A stretch of DNA of 64,000 nt from an uncultured Acetatifactor sp. (GTDB lineage: Bacteria > Bacillota > Clostridia > Lachnospirales > Lachnospiraceae). The translations under genes were made by a program, and so were the position numbers. The stretch's first letter is position 1. Every line of letters starts with the position of its first letter. The notes beneath the pieces are model-generated. The model was given only the letters and a program-made list of their open reading frames with translations, searched no databases and was not told the origin of the DNA. Location: the NCBI GenBank assembly GCA_947595925.1, contig CANQEV010000001.1:62001-126000 (forward strand), in the 5' to 3' direction. Below are positions 24,719 through 32,782 of this stretch, one piece after another.

Positions 24719-25444
24719 ATGATATTGATCGGCATCTGTGATGATGAAAAATTGCATCGCCAAACCATCACGCAGCTTTGTGAACAATTTTTTGAGGAAT
24801 TTGAACAGGAGCATACATACATTGAATTTGCTTCGGGAGAGGAAGTCCTTGCGTATCAGGGCGATCAGCTTCATTTGCTTTTTTTGGATATTGAAATGGG
24901 CGATGTCAGCGGCTTGGACGTGCTTGACAGTCTGAGGGAGAGCGATAAAATCTGGAGGATCGCCTTCGCTTCCAGCCACGGTGAACAGCGTCTTGACACC
25001 ATAGACATGAAGACGCTTGCCTTTTTAGATAAACCATTAAGTTATGAGGGCGTAAAAAAATGCCTGGAGATCGCCATTGCGGAAAATGCGCGAAACATAA
25101 GCGCCACATTCACCTTATTGGATGGAAAGAAAGATTTTAAACTGAGCGAGATCGTATATATTCGGGCAGAAAAGCACTATATGAGCGTATGTGCCAAACA
25201 ATGTGACTTTATGGGATATGACAGCATGAAGCAGGTTGAAGAACAGCTTCAAGGAACTACCATGATACGCATTCATAAGTCATACCTGGCAAATATGCAG
25301 TACATAAAGAAACTGACAGCGGAGGAAGTGCTGATGTCAAATGGGAAGAGGCTGCCGATTGGCCGAAAGTATAAATCTGTTGTGAAAGAAGCTTTTTATC
25401 AATTTGTAAGATCGGTCACAATTGGAAGGAATGGTGCAAAGTGA
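24719..25444 (+). CDS. LytTR-type response regulator, system 1
   Basis: 241 residues: a receiver domain (residues 1-120) with the acidic pair ICDDEKL, phosphoacceptor Asp in LLFLDIEMGDVSG, and Lys in FLDKPLSYEGV. A LytTR DNA-binding domain (about 135-232) follows, with IVYIRAEKHYMSV, IRIHKSYLANMQYIKKL and LPIGRKYKSVVKEAF. Regulators of this class bind paired direct repeats upstream of target promoters. The start at 24719 is preferred because the receiver fold begins there and AAGGA lies ten bases upstream; the track start adds 27 residues. The histidine kinase gene starts with a GTG overlapping the stop, so the two are translationally coupled. Confidence 0.88.
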   Translation: MILIGICDDEKLHRQTITQLCEQFFEEFEQEHTYIEFASGEEVLAYQGDQLHLLFLDIEMGDVSGLDVLDSLRESDKIWRIAFASSHGEQRLDTIDMKTLAFLDKPLSYEGVKKCLEIAIAENARNISATFTLLDGKKDFKLSEIVYIRAEKHYMSVCAKQCDFMGYDSMKQVEEQLQGTTMIRIHKSYLANMQYIKKLTAEEVLMSNGKRLPIGRKYKSVVKEAFYQFVRSVTIGRNGAK

Positions 25445-26724
25445 TCTTTTTCGGGATAATGCAAGTCATTGATCTCCTGAATTACTGTTTCATTTATCGT
25501 GTGATCTTCCGCGCAAGGTTTATCAAGAGCACTGTGTGGAAGATTGTTGTATTGGTGGGAAGCCTTGCAATGACAGAGTTGCTGTTGTTCTTCAAGGTAT
25601 TTCATTTTGGAGAGAGGGCGGTGGCGTTGGCTTGCCTGATTGCTGTCGCCGTATTATTGCGTGAAGATCGCATTCGGGCATTGCTCCTTTTTCCGGTCGC
25701 GTTCATGCTTTCCGGATCGGTAAATGTGCTTTTTACATATATTTTCTCTTTTTTGCTTGAAATTCCATACGCGGAATTCCTGGATTCCCCTTTCCTGCAG
25801 ATTGTCTCGGAAATTCCCTTATTGCTTTTCCTTTCAGGGATGTATTTTTTCGTAAAGCCCCAAAAGTTAAACGGGCTGATCCGATTGAGTATCCCCAAGT
25901 ATTTGATCTTATTATTGGGAATTGGCTGCCTGTTCGTTCTGGTAGGCATTTCACAGGGGTTTATGCTTGGCAGGGTGGAAGCGGCTACGCTGATGCGTCC
26001 TATGGCGATCTGCTTTGTCATCGCGGTAAGTCTTTTTGTCCTGCTGATCCTATGGCAGGCTGTCATCGAAGGAAAGGCGCGCCAGTATCAAGTGGAGAAA
26101 GAACTTTACCGAAATTATCTGGATAAGCAGGAGACGCACATCCGGGATCTCATTGAGTCTGATGAGAAGCTGAGAAGCTTTCGGCATGATATACGTGCAC
26201 ATATTACTGCATTGGAGGCGGGAATTGAAGAAGGGGATCTCGACTTCCTAAAATCTTACGTGGCACGCATCAAAGAGGAGAACGAGAAAATTGCAGTTAT
26301 AAAATATACAGGGATTGCGGCGGTGGATGCTGTGATTGCAGAATGGCATCAAAAGGCGTTGGATGCCGGCGTAGAGTGGATTTGGGAAGGCGGTCTGTTG
26401 CCGTATGATCAGTTTGAAACATTTGATTTATGCGTGATCTTCTCCAATTTGCTCAGCAATGCTGTTGAGGCGGTAGAAAAGGTGGAAGGCGGACGGAAAA
26501 AAAGCATTACTGTCTACTGTGGAGCCTTTCAGGGAAACACCATCCTTCGGATAACAAATACATATCCCGGAGACGGCAACCTGAAGGAACTTAAGACCAC
26601 CAAAGCTGACAGATTAAATCATGGTTACGGATTGAAAAATGTAGAAGAAGTGGTAAAAAGGCCACAAGGCTCTTTTCAGATCACCGTGGAAGACGGAGAG
26701 TTTCAAGCGGAAATCATTCTGTGA
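25441..26724 (+). CDS. GHKL sensor histidine kinase (AgrC-like), system 1
   Basis: 427 residues: about six transmembrane helices (residues 1-205), then a cytoplasmic kinase with the H-box FRHDIRAHITALE (about residue 245), N-box NLLSNAVEAVEKV and G-box GYGLKNVEEVV. This is the peptide-sensing AgrC/ComD-type architecture. It begins with GTG inside the stop codon of its response regulator. No propeptide gene of AgrD type and no AgrB-type protease is visible next to it, so the signal is unknown. Confidence 0.88.
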   Translation: MIFFGIMQVIDLLNYCFIYRVIFRARFIKSTVWKIVVLVGSLAMTELLLFFKVFHFGERAVALACLIAVAVLLREDRIRALLLFPVAFMLSGSVNVLFTYIFSFLLEIPYAEFLDSPFLQIVSEIPLLLFLSGMYFFVKPQKLNGLIRLSIPKYLILLLGIGCLFVLVGISQGFMLGRVEAATLMRPMAICFVIAVSLFVLLILWQAVIEGKARQYQVEKELYRNYLDKQETHIRDLIESDEKLRSFRHDIRAHITALEAGIEEGDLDFLKSYVARIKEENEKIAVIKYTGIAAVDAVIAEWHQKALDAGVEWIWEGGLLPYDQFETFDLCVIFSNLLSNAVEAVEKVEGGRKKSITVYCGAFQGNTILRITNTYPGDGNLKELKTTKADRLNHGYGLKNVEEVVKRPQGSFQITVEDGEFQAEIIL

Positions 26725-26748
26725 CACCTTTATATGTTGTTTATATCA

Positions 26749-26817
26749 GCAAATGCCCTGCAAATTATGCAGTTTGTGCAAAAAACACGTAGTTCGTGCA
26801 AGGGCATTTGCCTTTTT
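26749..26817 (+). terminator. Wide-loop terminator-like hairpin enclosing LytTR sites
   Basis: GCAAATGCCCT (26749-26759) pairs with AGGGCATTTGC (26801-26811), followed by CTTTTT. The loop is about 40 bases and contains both candidate LytTR repeats, so the end of the kinase transcript and the operator of the next operon overlap. Confidence 0.55.
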
Positions 26818-26836
26818 ATGGACTAAAACGCATAAT
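26769..26836 (+). promoter_or_regulatory. Candidate LytTR operator and promoter of lipoprotein pair
   Basis: AGTTTGTGCA (26771) and AGTTCGTGCA (26791) are direct repeats 20 bases apart. With their 5' flank (GCAGTTTGT, GTAGTTCGT) they match the published LytTR consensus [TA][AC][CA]GTTN[AG][TG] at eight and seven of nine positions. A -10-like CATAAT follows at 26831, with no recognisable -35, as expected for an activator-dependent promoter. The LytTR regulator encoded 1.3 kb upstream is the likely binder. Confidence 0.6.
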
Positions 26837-26897
26837 GTAAGAAAAGCGAGGGAGGACAGAAAGATGTTTGGGGCAACTGGCATGAGGGGGTAAAGTG

Positions 26898-27425
26898 ATG
26901 CTGAAGACGAATCTTATCTTTGTATTATTTTTATGGATGGTGTTAAGCTGTCTCAGATTTTCCGGCTCCGGCGAGAAATTCGTGCCACCGAAGGAGATTG
27001 CACAGCAGAAAAGCGACAGTATTATGACAGCATTCATGAACCATGATAAGGAGGCATTCAAAGAACTTCTATGTCCCGGACTGCAGGAAGAACATCCGGA
27101 TCTGGATCGTGAGATGGAAGAACTGTTTGCCTTTGTCGAGGGAGATATTATATCCTATGATTTGGATTATCCTACAGCCCGCGGTGGTTCTACTACAGAG
27201 TTAGGCTGGGTAAAACAGTTTATAACCACAAAAATTATTGATATTCAAACCAGCAGCGGTAAGTCATATAACATTCATTACACGTTCAATACAATATATA
27301 AAGGGCATCCTGAGCAATTAGGCATTACATATATTTGTATCTATAAAAGTGATGCTCCACACGATCCTGTAACCGGGTACCCTCCGGGAGAGAGTTATCT
27401 CATTGAATTTAAGGGTCGCTTGTAA
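26898..27425 (+). CDS. Small DUF5104-like lipoprotein, tandem copy A
   Basis: About 175 residues: a short signal peptide ending MVLSC, so lipid attachment at that Cys is likely. A helical region with KSDSIMTAFMNHDKEAFKELLCPGL follows, then a beta-rich half ending ITYICIY...GYPPGESYLIEFKGRL. The layout resembles DUF5104 lipoproteins of Firmicutes; its function is unknown. The ATG at 26898 has GAGGGGG seven bases upstream and is preferred over the GTG at 26895. It is the first gene after the candidate LytTR operator and is followed after 68 bases by a close paralogue. Confidence 0.7.
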   Translation: MLKTNLIFVLFLWMVLSCLRFSGSGEKFVPPKEIAQQKSDSIMTAFMNHDKEAFKELLCPGLQEEHPDLDREMEELFAFVEGDIISYDLDYPTARGGSTTELGWVKQFITTKIIDIQTSSGKSYNIHYTFNTIYKGHPEQLGITYICIYKSDAPHDPVTGYPPGESYLIEFKGRL

Positions 27426-27493
27426 AAGGTGCTGCGGGCTGAGGCAAAAGAAAAATATACGGTTTGGGTTAACTGGCATAAAGGGGCAAAGTG

Positions 27494-28024
27494 ATGCTGA
27501 AGACGAATCTTATCTTTGTATTATTTTTATGGATGGTGTTAAGCTGTCTCAGATTCTCCGGCTCCGGCGAGAAATTCGTGCCACCGGAGGAGATTGCCCG
27601 GCAGAAAAGTGACGATATCATGGCAGCCTTCATGAACCATGACAAAGAGGCATTCAAAGAATTTCTATGTCCTGGCCTGAAGGAAGAACATCCGGATCTG
27701 GATCGTGAGATGGAAGAACTGTTTGCCTTTGTCGGTGGGGATATTATTTCTTACGATGAAAGTTATATTGTAAGCAGCGGTGGTACAACGAAGGGGATGC
27801 TGGGCTGGGTAGAAAAATATACCTCTTCAAGAATTGAAAACATTCAAACCAGCAACGGTAAGTCATATGGCATATACTACATGCTTTATACCATATATGA
27901 CGAGCATCCTGAGCAATTAGGAATTACACATATTTGTATTTACACAAGTGATGCTCCGTATGATCCGGTTACCGGGTACCCTCCGGGAGAGAGCTATCTC
28001 ATTGAATTTAAGGGCCGCTTGTAA
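27494..28024 (+). CDS. Small DUF5104-like lipoprotein, tandem copy B
   Basis: About 176 residues, paralogue of the preceding gene at an offset of 596 bases. The first ~80 residues and the last ~35 are almost identical between copies, with near-identical DNA. Residues ~85-135 (SYDESYIVSSGGTTKGMLGW... against SYDLDYPTARGGSTTELGW...) have diverged. The lipobox-like LSC is retained. No separate promoter is visible between the copies, so they probably share the upstream one. The function is not known. Confidence 0.7.
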   Translation: MLKTNLIFVLFLWMVLSCLRFSGSGEKFVPPEEIARQKSDDIMAAFMNHDKEAFKEFLCPGLKEEHPDLDREMEELFAFVGGDIISYDESYIVSSGGTTKGMLGWVEKYTSSRIENIQTSNGKSYGIYYMLYTIYDEHPEQLGITHICIYTSDAPYDPVTGYPPGESYLIEFKGRL

Positions 28025-28069
28025 AAGGTGCTGCGGGTTGAGTGATCCGGGAAAGAGAAAAGGTTTCAG

Positions 28070-28106
28070 AATAAGCCTGCCCTGTATATCTTGGGGTGGG
28101 CTTATT
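28070..28106 (+). terminator. Weak terminator after lipoprotein pair
   Basis: AATAAGCC pairs with GGCTTATT, with inner GCCC/GGG pairs. The downstream run is AAATTTG rather than a clean T-tract. Confidence 0.45.
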
Positions 28107-28127
28107 AAATTTGAGCAGTGTTTCCTC

Positions 28128-28156
28128 TTGCCTGTCAGGGAAAAAAATGATAGAAT
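28128..28156 (+). promoter_or_regulatory. Promoter of trpS
   Basis: TTGCCT (28128-28133) and TAGAAT (28151-28156) are 17 bases apart. I see no T-box specifier stem or conserved T-box sequence in the ~70-base leader. Confidence 0.6.
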
Positions 28157-28233
28157 ACCCTATAAGGGTCGGATGCGGCTCGTGTTTTCGTGTGTTTTTT
28201 TGGAAAAATGTTTATTGATAGAATGGAGCGGAA

Positions 28234-29325
28234 ATGGATAAGATAATTTTGACAGGCGACAGACCCACCGGAAAACTGCATATCGGGCATTATGTGGGCT
28301 CCCTGCGCAGGCGCGTGGAGCTGCAGAATTCCGGGGAGTATAAAAAGACCTATATCATGATCGCGGACGCCCAGGCGCTGACGGACAATATCGAGAACCC
28401 GGAGAAGGTGCGGGAGAATATCATCGAGGTGGCGCTGGATTATCTGTCCTGCGGGCTGGACCCGGCGAAGGCCACGCTGTTCATCCAGTCCCAGATCCCG
28501 GAGCTCTGCGAGTTGACTTTCTATTACATGGATCTGGTGACCGTGGCCAGGCTCCAGAGGAACCCTACGGTAAAGAGCGAGATCCAGATGAGGAATTTCG
28601 AGGCCAGCATCCCGGTGGGATTTTTCACATATCCCATCAGCCAGGCTTCGGATATCACGGCATTTAAGGCCACCACGGTCCCCGTGGGAGAGGACCAGCT
28701 CCCCATGATCGAGCAGACCCGGGAGATCGTCCACAAGTTTAACACGGTTTACGCGCCGGTGCTGGTGGAGCCTGCGGCGCTGATCCCGGAGAACGAGGCC
28801 TGCCAGAGACTTCCCGGCACTGACGGGAAGGCGAAGATGAGCAAGTCCCTGGGGAACTGCATTTATCTCTCCGACAGCGCGGACGAGGTGCATACAAAGA
28901 TCATGAGCATGTATACGGATCCCCTGCATCTGCAGGTCAGCGATCCGGGGCACCTGGAGGGCAACACGGTTTTCACTTATCTGGACGCATTCTGCAGGCC
29001 GGAGCATTTTGAGCGCTATCTGCCGGAATATCCCAGCCTGGACGAACTGAAGGCCCATTATCAGAGGGGCGGCCTGGGAGACGTAAAGGTAAAGAAATTT
29101 TTGGAAAAGATCATGCAGGAGACGCTGGAGCCCATCCGCGCCCGCCGGAAGGAGCTGGAGAAGGATATCCCCGCCGTGTACGAGATCCTGAAAAAGGGCA
29201 GCGAGACGGCAAGGGAGACTGCGGCGCAGACCCTTTCGGAGGTGAAGAGCGCCATGCGGATCAATTATTTTGAGGATCAGGAACTGATTCAAAGACAGAG
29301 CGAGAAATACAATTCCGGCAATTAG
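28234..29325 (+). CDS. trpS: Tryptophanyl-tRNA synthetase
   Basis: 363 residues, class I synthetase: the HIGH motif appears as [11 protein letters not shown] near the N-terminus, [11 protein letters not shown] forms part of the ATP and tryptophan pocket, [16 protein letters not shown] is typical of TrpRS, and the KMSKS loop reads [11 protein letters not shown]. It charges tRNA-Trp with tryptophan. The gene stands alone between the lipoprotein pair and an SH3 protein, with its own promoter; GGAGCGG precedes the ATG. Confidence 0.95.
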   Translation: MDKIILTGDRPTGKLHIGHYVGSLRRRVELQNSGEYKKTYIMIADAQALTDNIENPEKVRENIIEVALDYLSCGLDPAKATLFIQSQIPELCELTFYYMDLVTVARLQRNPTVKSEIQMRNFEASIPVGFFTYPISQASDITAFKATTVPVGEDQLPMIEQTREIVHKFNTVYAPVLVEPAALIPENEACQRLPGTDGKAKMSKSLGNCIYLSDSADEVHTKIMSMYTDPLHLQVSDPGHLEGNTVFTYLDAFCRPEHFERYLPEYPSLDELKAHYQRGGLGDVKVKKFLEKIMQETLEPIRARRKELEKDIPAVYEILKKGSETARETAAQTLSEVKSAMRINYFEDQELIQRQSEKYNSGN

Positions 29326-29372
29326 GCGGCGCGTGGGAGAACGGTGCGGCACGACCCGCGGGAGGAGATAGT

Positions 29373-30164
29373 ATGGCTGGTGGTTATCGGGAAAACAAGG
29401 ACAGCTATTCGGATATGGAGGAGGAACAGGGAGGGATCCTGTCCATGCTGCTCACATTGGCGGCATTGATCGTGATGGCCGTCATAGTCTGTACGGTGGT
29501 GTGGATGGTGAGCCACAGAGAACCAAGGCAGGACGTGGGGGATCTGCAGATTCCGAACGATCCGCTGATCGTGGGAACCCTTGGAGAGACTTTGGGGTCC
29601 GAAGAGTCTTCGGTGCCGGAGGAAACGGAAGAGGATGTAGAACCGATCAACGGTGACGTCGATATGCCGTTTGACATCGTGGACGAGGAAGTTACGGCGA
29701 AGGACGTGACTACGCTCCGCTCTGTCCCCAGTACGGACGGCATCAACACGGTTGTGGGACAGTTGGTGAACGGGCAGACTTTGAAACGCGTCGGCATCAA
29801 CAAACAGACCGGGTGGTCAAAGCTGGTCTATCGGGATCAGGAAGTATATGCGGTGACTTATACGGTGACGAAGGATCTGGACTATAAGCCGGAGAGCTCG
29901 GACAGCGCGGAGAACAGGGTTTCCACGGAGGACGGCAGAGTGATCATCTTTATAGACTGCGATGATACGGTCACTGCAAAGGAAGTCGTAAATCTCAGGA
30001 CCGAACCCAGCACTACCCAGGGAACCGCTACGGTGAGAAGTCAGCTCAGCAGCGGCGAAGAGGCCCACAGGACTGGCATCAGCCCGGATTCCGGCTGGTC
30101 GAGGGTGGAGTACAACGGGATGACGCTCTATGTAGTGAGCAGCTATATACAGGCAGTGGATTGA
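29373..30164 (+). CDS. Membrane-anchored protein with two bacterial SH3 domains
   Basis: 263 residues. A short cytoplasmic tail is followed by one transmembrane helix (about residues 22-45) and an acidic linker. Two SH3b domains (about 108-170 and 195-262) come next, each with the pattern VTAK-(D/E)-V-(T/V)-x-L-R-(S/T), then a Gly-x-S-like turn and WS(K/R)V-Y. SH3b domains bind cell-wall peptides. No catalytic domain is present, so a wall-tethering or scaffold role is most likely. GGAGGAG precedes the ATG. It lies 47 bases after trpS. Confidence 0.8.
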   Translation: MAGGYRENKDSYSDMEEEQGGILSMLLTLAALIVMAVIVCTVVWMVSHREPRQDVGDLQIPNDPLIVGTLGETLGSEESSVPEETEEDVEPINGDVDMPFDIVDEEVTAKDVTTLRSVPSTDGINTVVGQLVNGQTLKRVGINKQTGWSKLVYRDQEVYAVTYTVTKDLDYKPESSDSAENRVSTEDGRVIIFIDCDDTVTAKEVVNLRTEPSTTQGTATVRSQLSSGEEAHRTGISPDSGWSRVEYNGMTLYVVSSYIQAVD

Positions 30165-30208
30165 TCCCGGCAGGCTGCATATCCTGTAAACATATTTCTG
30201 AAGCAGAC

Positions 30209-30246
30209 AGGGCATACTACCATAAATGGCAGTATGCCCTATTTTT
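30209..30246 (+). terminator. Terminator after the SH3 gene
   Basis: AGGGCATACT (30209-30218) pairs with AGTATGCCCT (30231-30240), with inner CCAT/ATGG pairs, followed by ATTTTTG. The stem also contains CATACTA, a sigma-G-like -10; see findings. Confidence 0.9.
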
Positions 30247-30342
30247 GTGCAGGGATATAACGGATGCAATGTTTTCGTGCCTGCAGAAGCCGGGAAAGCT
30301 TAAGGGAAGTTTCCGGTCATGATTGAAATGAGGAGGATGAAT

Positions 30343-31359
30343 ATGAGTCAGAGTTTGGGAAAGTGCAGTATAAAGCTGGAAAGGCCGGTCTATATTGTCT
30401 CCAGCGGGAGCATCGTGGGAACAAAAGAGGGTGAGGGGCCGCTGGGACTGCTCTTCGACAGGGTCGGCGAGGACGATATGTTCGGGGCAAAGACCTGGGA
30501 GGAGGCGGAGAGCAATCTTCAGAAGGAGGCCCTGTACCTGGCAATGAGCAAGAAAGGTTTTAAGCCGGAGGACATCCGTTATCTGTTCGCGGGGGATCTC
30601 CTGGGGCAGTCCATCGCCAGTTCCTTCGGACTTAGCGTGTATCAGATCCCGCTCTTTGGCGTGTACGGCGCCTGCTCTACCTGCGGCGAGTCCCTGACAT
30701 TGGGAGCTATGACCGTGGCGGGCGGATATGCGGACCTGGTGGCCTGCGTCACTTCCAGCCACTTTGCCAGTGCGGAAAAGGAATTCCGGTTCCCGCTGGA
30801 ATACGGGAACCAGAGGCCCCTTTCCGCAAGCTGGACCGTCACGGGCAGCGGCGCGTTCCTCCTTGGCGGCAGCGGGGAGGGAGCGAGGGCGCAGATCTGC
30901 GGCATGACGGTGGGAAAGGTCGTGGACTACGGCCTGAAGGACTCCATGAACATGGGGGCCTGCATGGCTCCGGCAGCGGCGGACACCATCTGCCGTCATT
31001 TCGAGGACTGGAACCGGGGACCGGACGATTACGACAAGATCATCACGGGGGATCTTGGAAGCGTGGGGCAGATGGCTCTTCTGGACATCCTTCGGGAGAG
31101 AGGGTGCGATATCTCGACCCAGCACATGGACTGTGGGATGGAGATCTTTGACCCGGAAAGTCAGGACACCCATGCGGGCGGAAGCGGCTGCGGCTGCTGC
31201 GCGGTGACCCTCTCCGCCTATGTCCTGAAACAGCTGGAGGCTGGAAACTGGAAGAGAGTCCTCTTTCTGCCAACCGGCGCTCTCCTGTCAAAGACCAGCT
31301 TTAACGAAGGCCGCACGGTCCCGGGAATCTGCCACGGGGTAGTGATAGAGGCGGTGTAA
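30343..31359 (+). CDS. spoVAD: Stage V sporulation protein AD (dipicolinate channel component)
   Basis: 338 residues, thiolase-like fold: PVYIVSSGSIVGTKEGEGPLG, a Cys in GVYGACSTCGESLTLGA at the thiolase active-site position, then TGSGAFLL and KIITGDLGSVGQMALLD and the C-terminal GSGCGCCAVTLSAYVL. SpoVAD binds dipicolinic acid and is part of the SpoVA channel that loads it into the forespore and releases it during germination. AGGAGG lies six bases before the ATG at 30343, which is preferred over the track start. SpoVAC is absent from the window and SpoVAE lies 5 kb further on, so the usual spoVAC-AD-AE order is broken. Confidence 0.93.
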   Translation: MSQSLGKCSIKLERPVYIVSSGSIVGTKEGEGPLGLLFDRVGEDDMFGAKTWEEAESNLQKEALYLAMSKKGFKPEDIRYLFAGDLLGQSIASSFGLSVYQIPLFGVYGACSTCGESLTLGAMTVAGGYADLVACVTSSHFASAEKEFRFPLEYGNQRPLSASWTVTGSGAFLLGGSGEGARAQICGMTVGKVVDYGLKDSMNMGACMAPAAADTICRHFEDWNRGPDDYDKIITGDLGSVGQMALLDILRERGCDISTQHMDCGMEIFDPESQDTHAGGSGCGCCAVTLSAYVLKQLEAGNWKRVLFLPTGALLSKTSFNEGRTVPGICHGVVIEAV

Positions 31360-31470
31360 GAAGCGAATGTGTGGACGTTTATCACAGTAAAAAAGTGCTT
31401 CGTTTCATGTGATTAGAGCCGATGGATGGAAAGCGGCAGAATAAATGAAACTGTGGATGTAAAATAAGGC

Positions 31471-31506
31471 AAAAACAGCGCCCTGGAAACAGGGCGCTGA
31501 TTTTTC
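31471..31506. terminator. Bidirectional terminator after spoVAD
   Basis: CAGCGCCCTG-GAAA-CAGGGCGCTG is a perfect 10-base-pair stem with a GNRA tetraloop, with A-runs before and T-runs after it. It serves spoVAD and the convergent small gene. Confidence 0.93.
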
Positions 31507-31547
31507 TTGGAAAAAATGGGTGATTTATTCTTTAAGCGAACCATGCC

Positions 31548-31889
31548 TCACTGCAAAATACGCCGGACATCAGGTTTCCAGTTCTCTTTTATTTGATCAA
31601 AACCGGCTTCCAGAATTGATAAAGTTGTGCAGGAGTAATCCCTGATAAGCTGTAAACAATCTGAGATTACGTCATCATCCTGACTGGTTATGATAAGCTC
31701 CTGTAATAAATCATATATTTCATTTTCGTAGGGAAGCGTGTTCTGGTAATAGGGATCCAAATAAAAATCAAGGCAGAGCAATAGGGATTTTATTTCGGCG
31801 GTATCATTTCCAAACAATACGTTTTTAATGGCAGAAATGCCGCTTTCCACAATTTTTTGATGGGAATCATCATAATAAACGGTTGCCAT
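31548..31889 (-). CDS. Small unknown protein
   Basis: 113 residues, acidic and mainly helical (GISAIKNVLFGNDTAEIKSLLLCLDFYLDPYY...). I do not recognise it. There is no signal peptide and no membrane segment. A clear RBS (GGAGAG) precedes the ATG, and a consensus promoter (TTGACA, 17 bases, TATAAA) lies at 31951-31979 on the same strand, so the gene is probably real and expressed on its own. It is more AT-rich than its neighbours and borders an AT-rich non-coding region, consistent with acquisition. Its size and acidity are like those of immunity proteins, but no toxin partner is visible. Confidence 0.6.
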   Translation of the reverse strand: MATVYYDDSHQKIVESGISAIKNVLFGNDTAEIKSLLLCLDFYLDPYYQNTLPYENEIYDLLQELIITSQDDDVISDCLQLIRDYSCTTLSILEAGFDQIKENWKPDVRRILQ

Positions 31890-32561
31890 ATTTTCTCTCC
31901 ATTAAAGCACGACTCATGGGTGCAGAATAATATTTGTTCTGTATAAATTATTTATAGCAGGCTCTATTGAAAATGTCAATTGTTTACAAGCACTCTGCTA
32001 ATGCTAACTTGAAATTCGAAATTCCAGTGAAGAAGTAAATTCCACCAAGGGATTTGAGAGTGGAATTTAAAATTTCAATTTTGAATCATTTATTATTGTC
32101 CTCAATTGATTATTTTACATTTGAGCCGCATATTAGCAATCCAAATTCCAAGTATGGATATAAAAAAGAGAATATATATTATTTTTCAAATGGAAAGTTA
32201 GTTGAATTATAAGTTTAGACGGAATAACTGTAAAATCCAATTTGTCCAACCAATCTACCATATTCATAACTAAGTGGAAACTAATAAATATTCTTTAAGT
32301 TGATGACATTGCCTTTATGGTTGTTCTCGATTGTCAAACTGACAAAAAAGATATGCATAATAAGCGTATATACAGTTAATGCGGCAATTCCACATTCTTT
32401 CAAACAGCCTGTGTCGGAATGCCATCTCTAAAAAGTACGGATCAAGGCAGCCAAGCCTATGCCACGTACTTTTTTGTTGCCCTAATCCGGTCTGAAAGAT
32501 GCTGTAATTCGATTTTGGTTTCAGAATTTACTTATGGACATCCTGTAAAAAGAGGGCGCTT
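31890..32561. other. AT-rich non-coding region
   Basis: No supported ORF. It contains the minus-strand promoter at 31951-31979 and a nested inverted repeat: TAAATTCCAC (32036-32045) with GTGGAATTTA (32060-32069), inside a longer imperfect pair, TTGAAATTCGAAATTCCA and TGGAATTTAAAATTTCAA. Base composition differs sharply from the surrounding housekeeping genes. Confidence 0.5.
31951..31979 (-). promoter_or_regulatory. Promoter of the small unknown gene
   Basis: On the minus strand, TTGACA and TATAAA are 17 bases apart; the ATG of the 113-residue gene is about 60 bases downstream. Confidence 0.75.
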
Positions 32562-32627
32562 TTTACAACAAAAGAGTGCCCGTTTACAACAACCTATATC
32601 AGCCCCGCCCTATTTTTCCGATATAAT
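32562..32627 (+). promoter_or_regulatory. Direct-repeat operator and promoter of LytTR system 2
   Basis: TTTACAACAA occurs at 32562-32571 and 32583-32592, exactly 21 bases (two helical turns) apart. TATAAT follows at 32622-32627 with no -35 match. The layout, repeats then about 30 bases to the -10, mirrors the site at 26771. The repeat sequence itself is not a good match to the published LytTR consensus. Confidence 0.55.
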
Positions 32628-32782
32628 GAAGGGGTCTGTTCTGCTGTTTTGCTATTTGGCCCAGATGTCGAAATGGAAGGGTAAAAAAAGACAAAATTAA
32701 AAAGGAAAACTCAAAGGCAAACTAAAAAGGTAAAACTAAAAAACAGGAATGGTGAAAGGATGTGAAGCAGTTGAAGGATTTC

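Noticed and set aside
28157-28233. T-box riboswitch before trpS
   Set aside because: No specifier stem, no conserved T-box sequence and no antiterminator could be found; the leader is too short.
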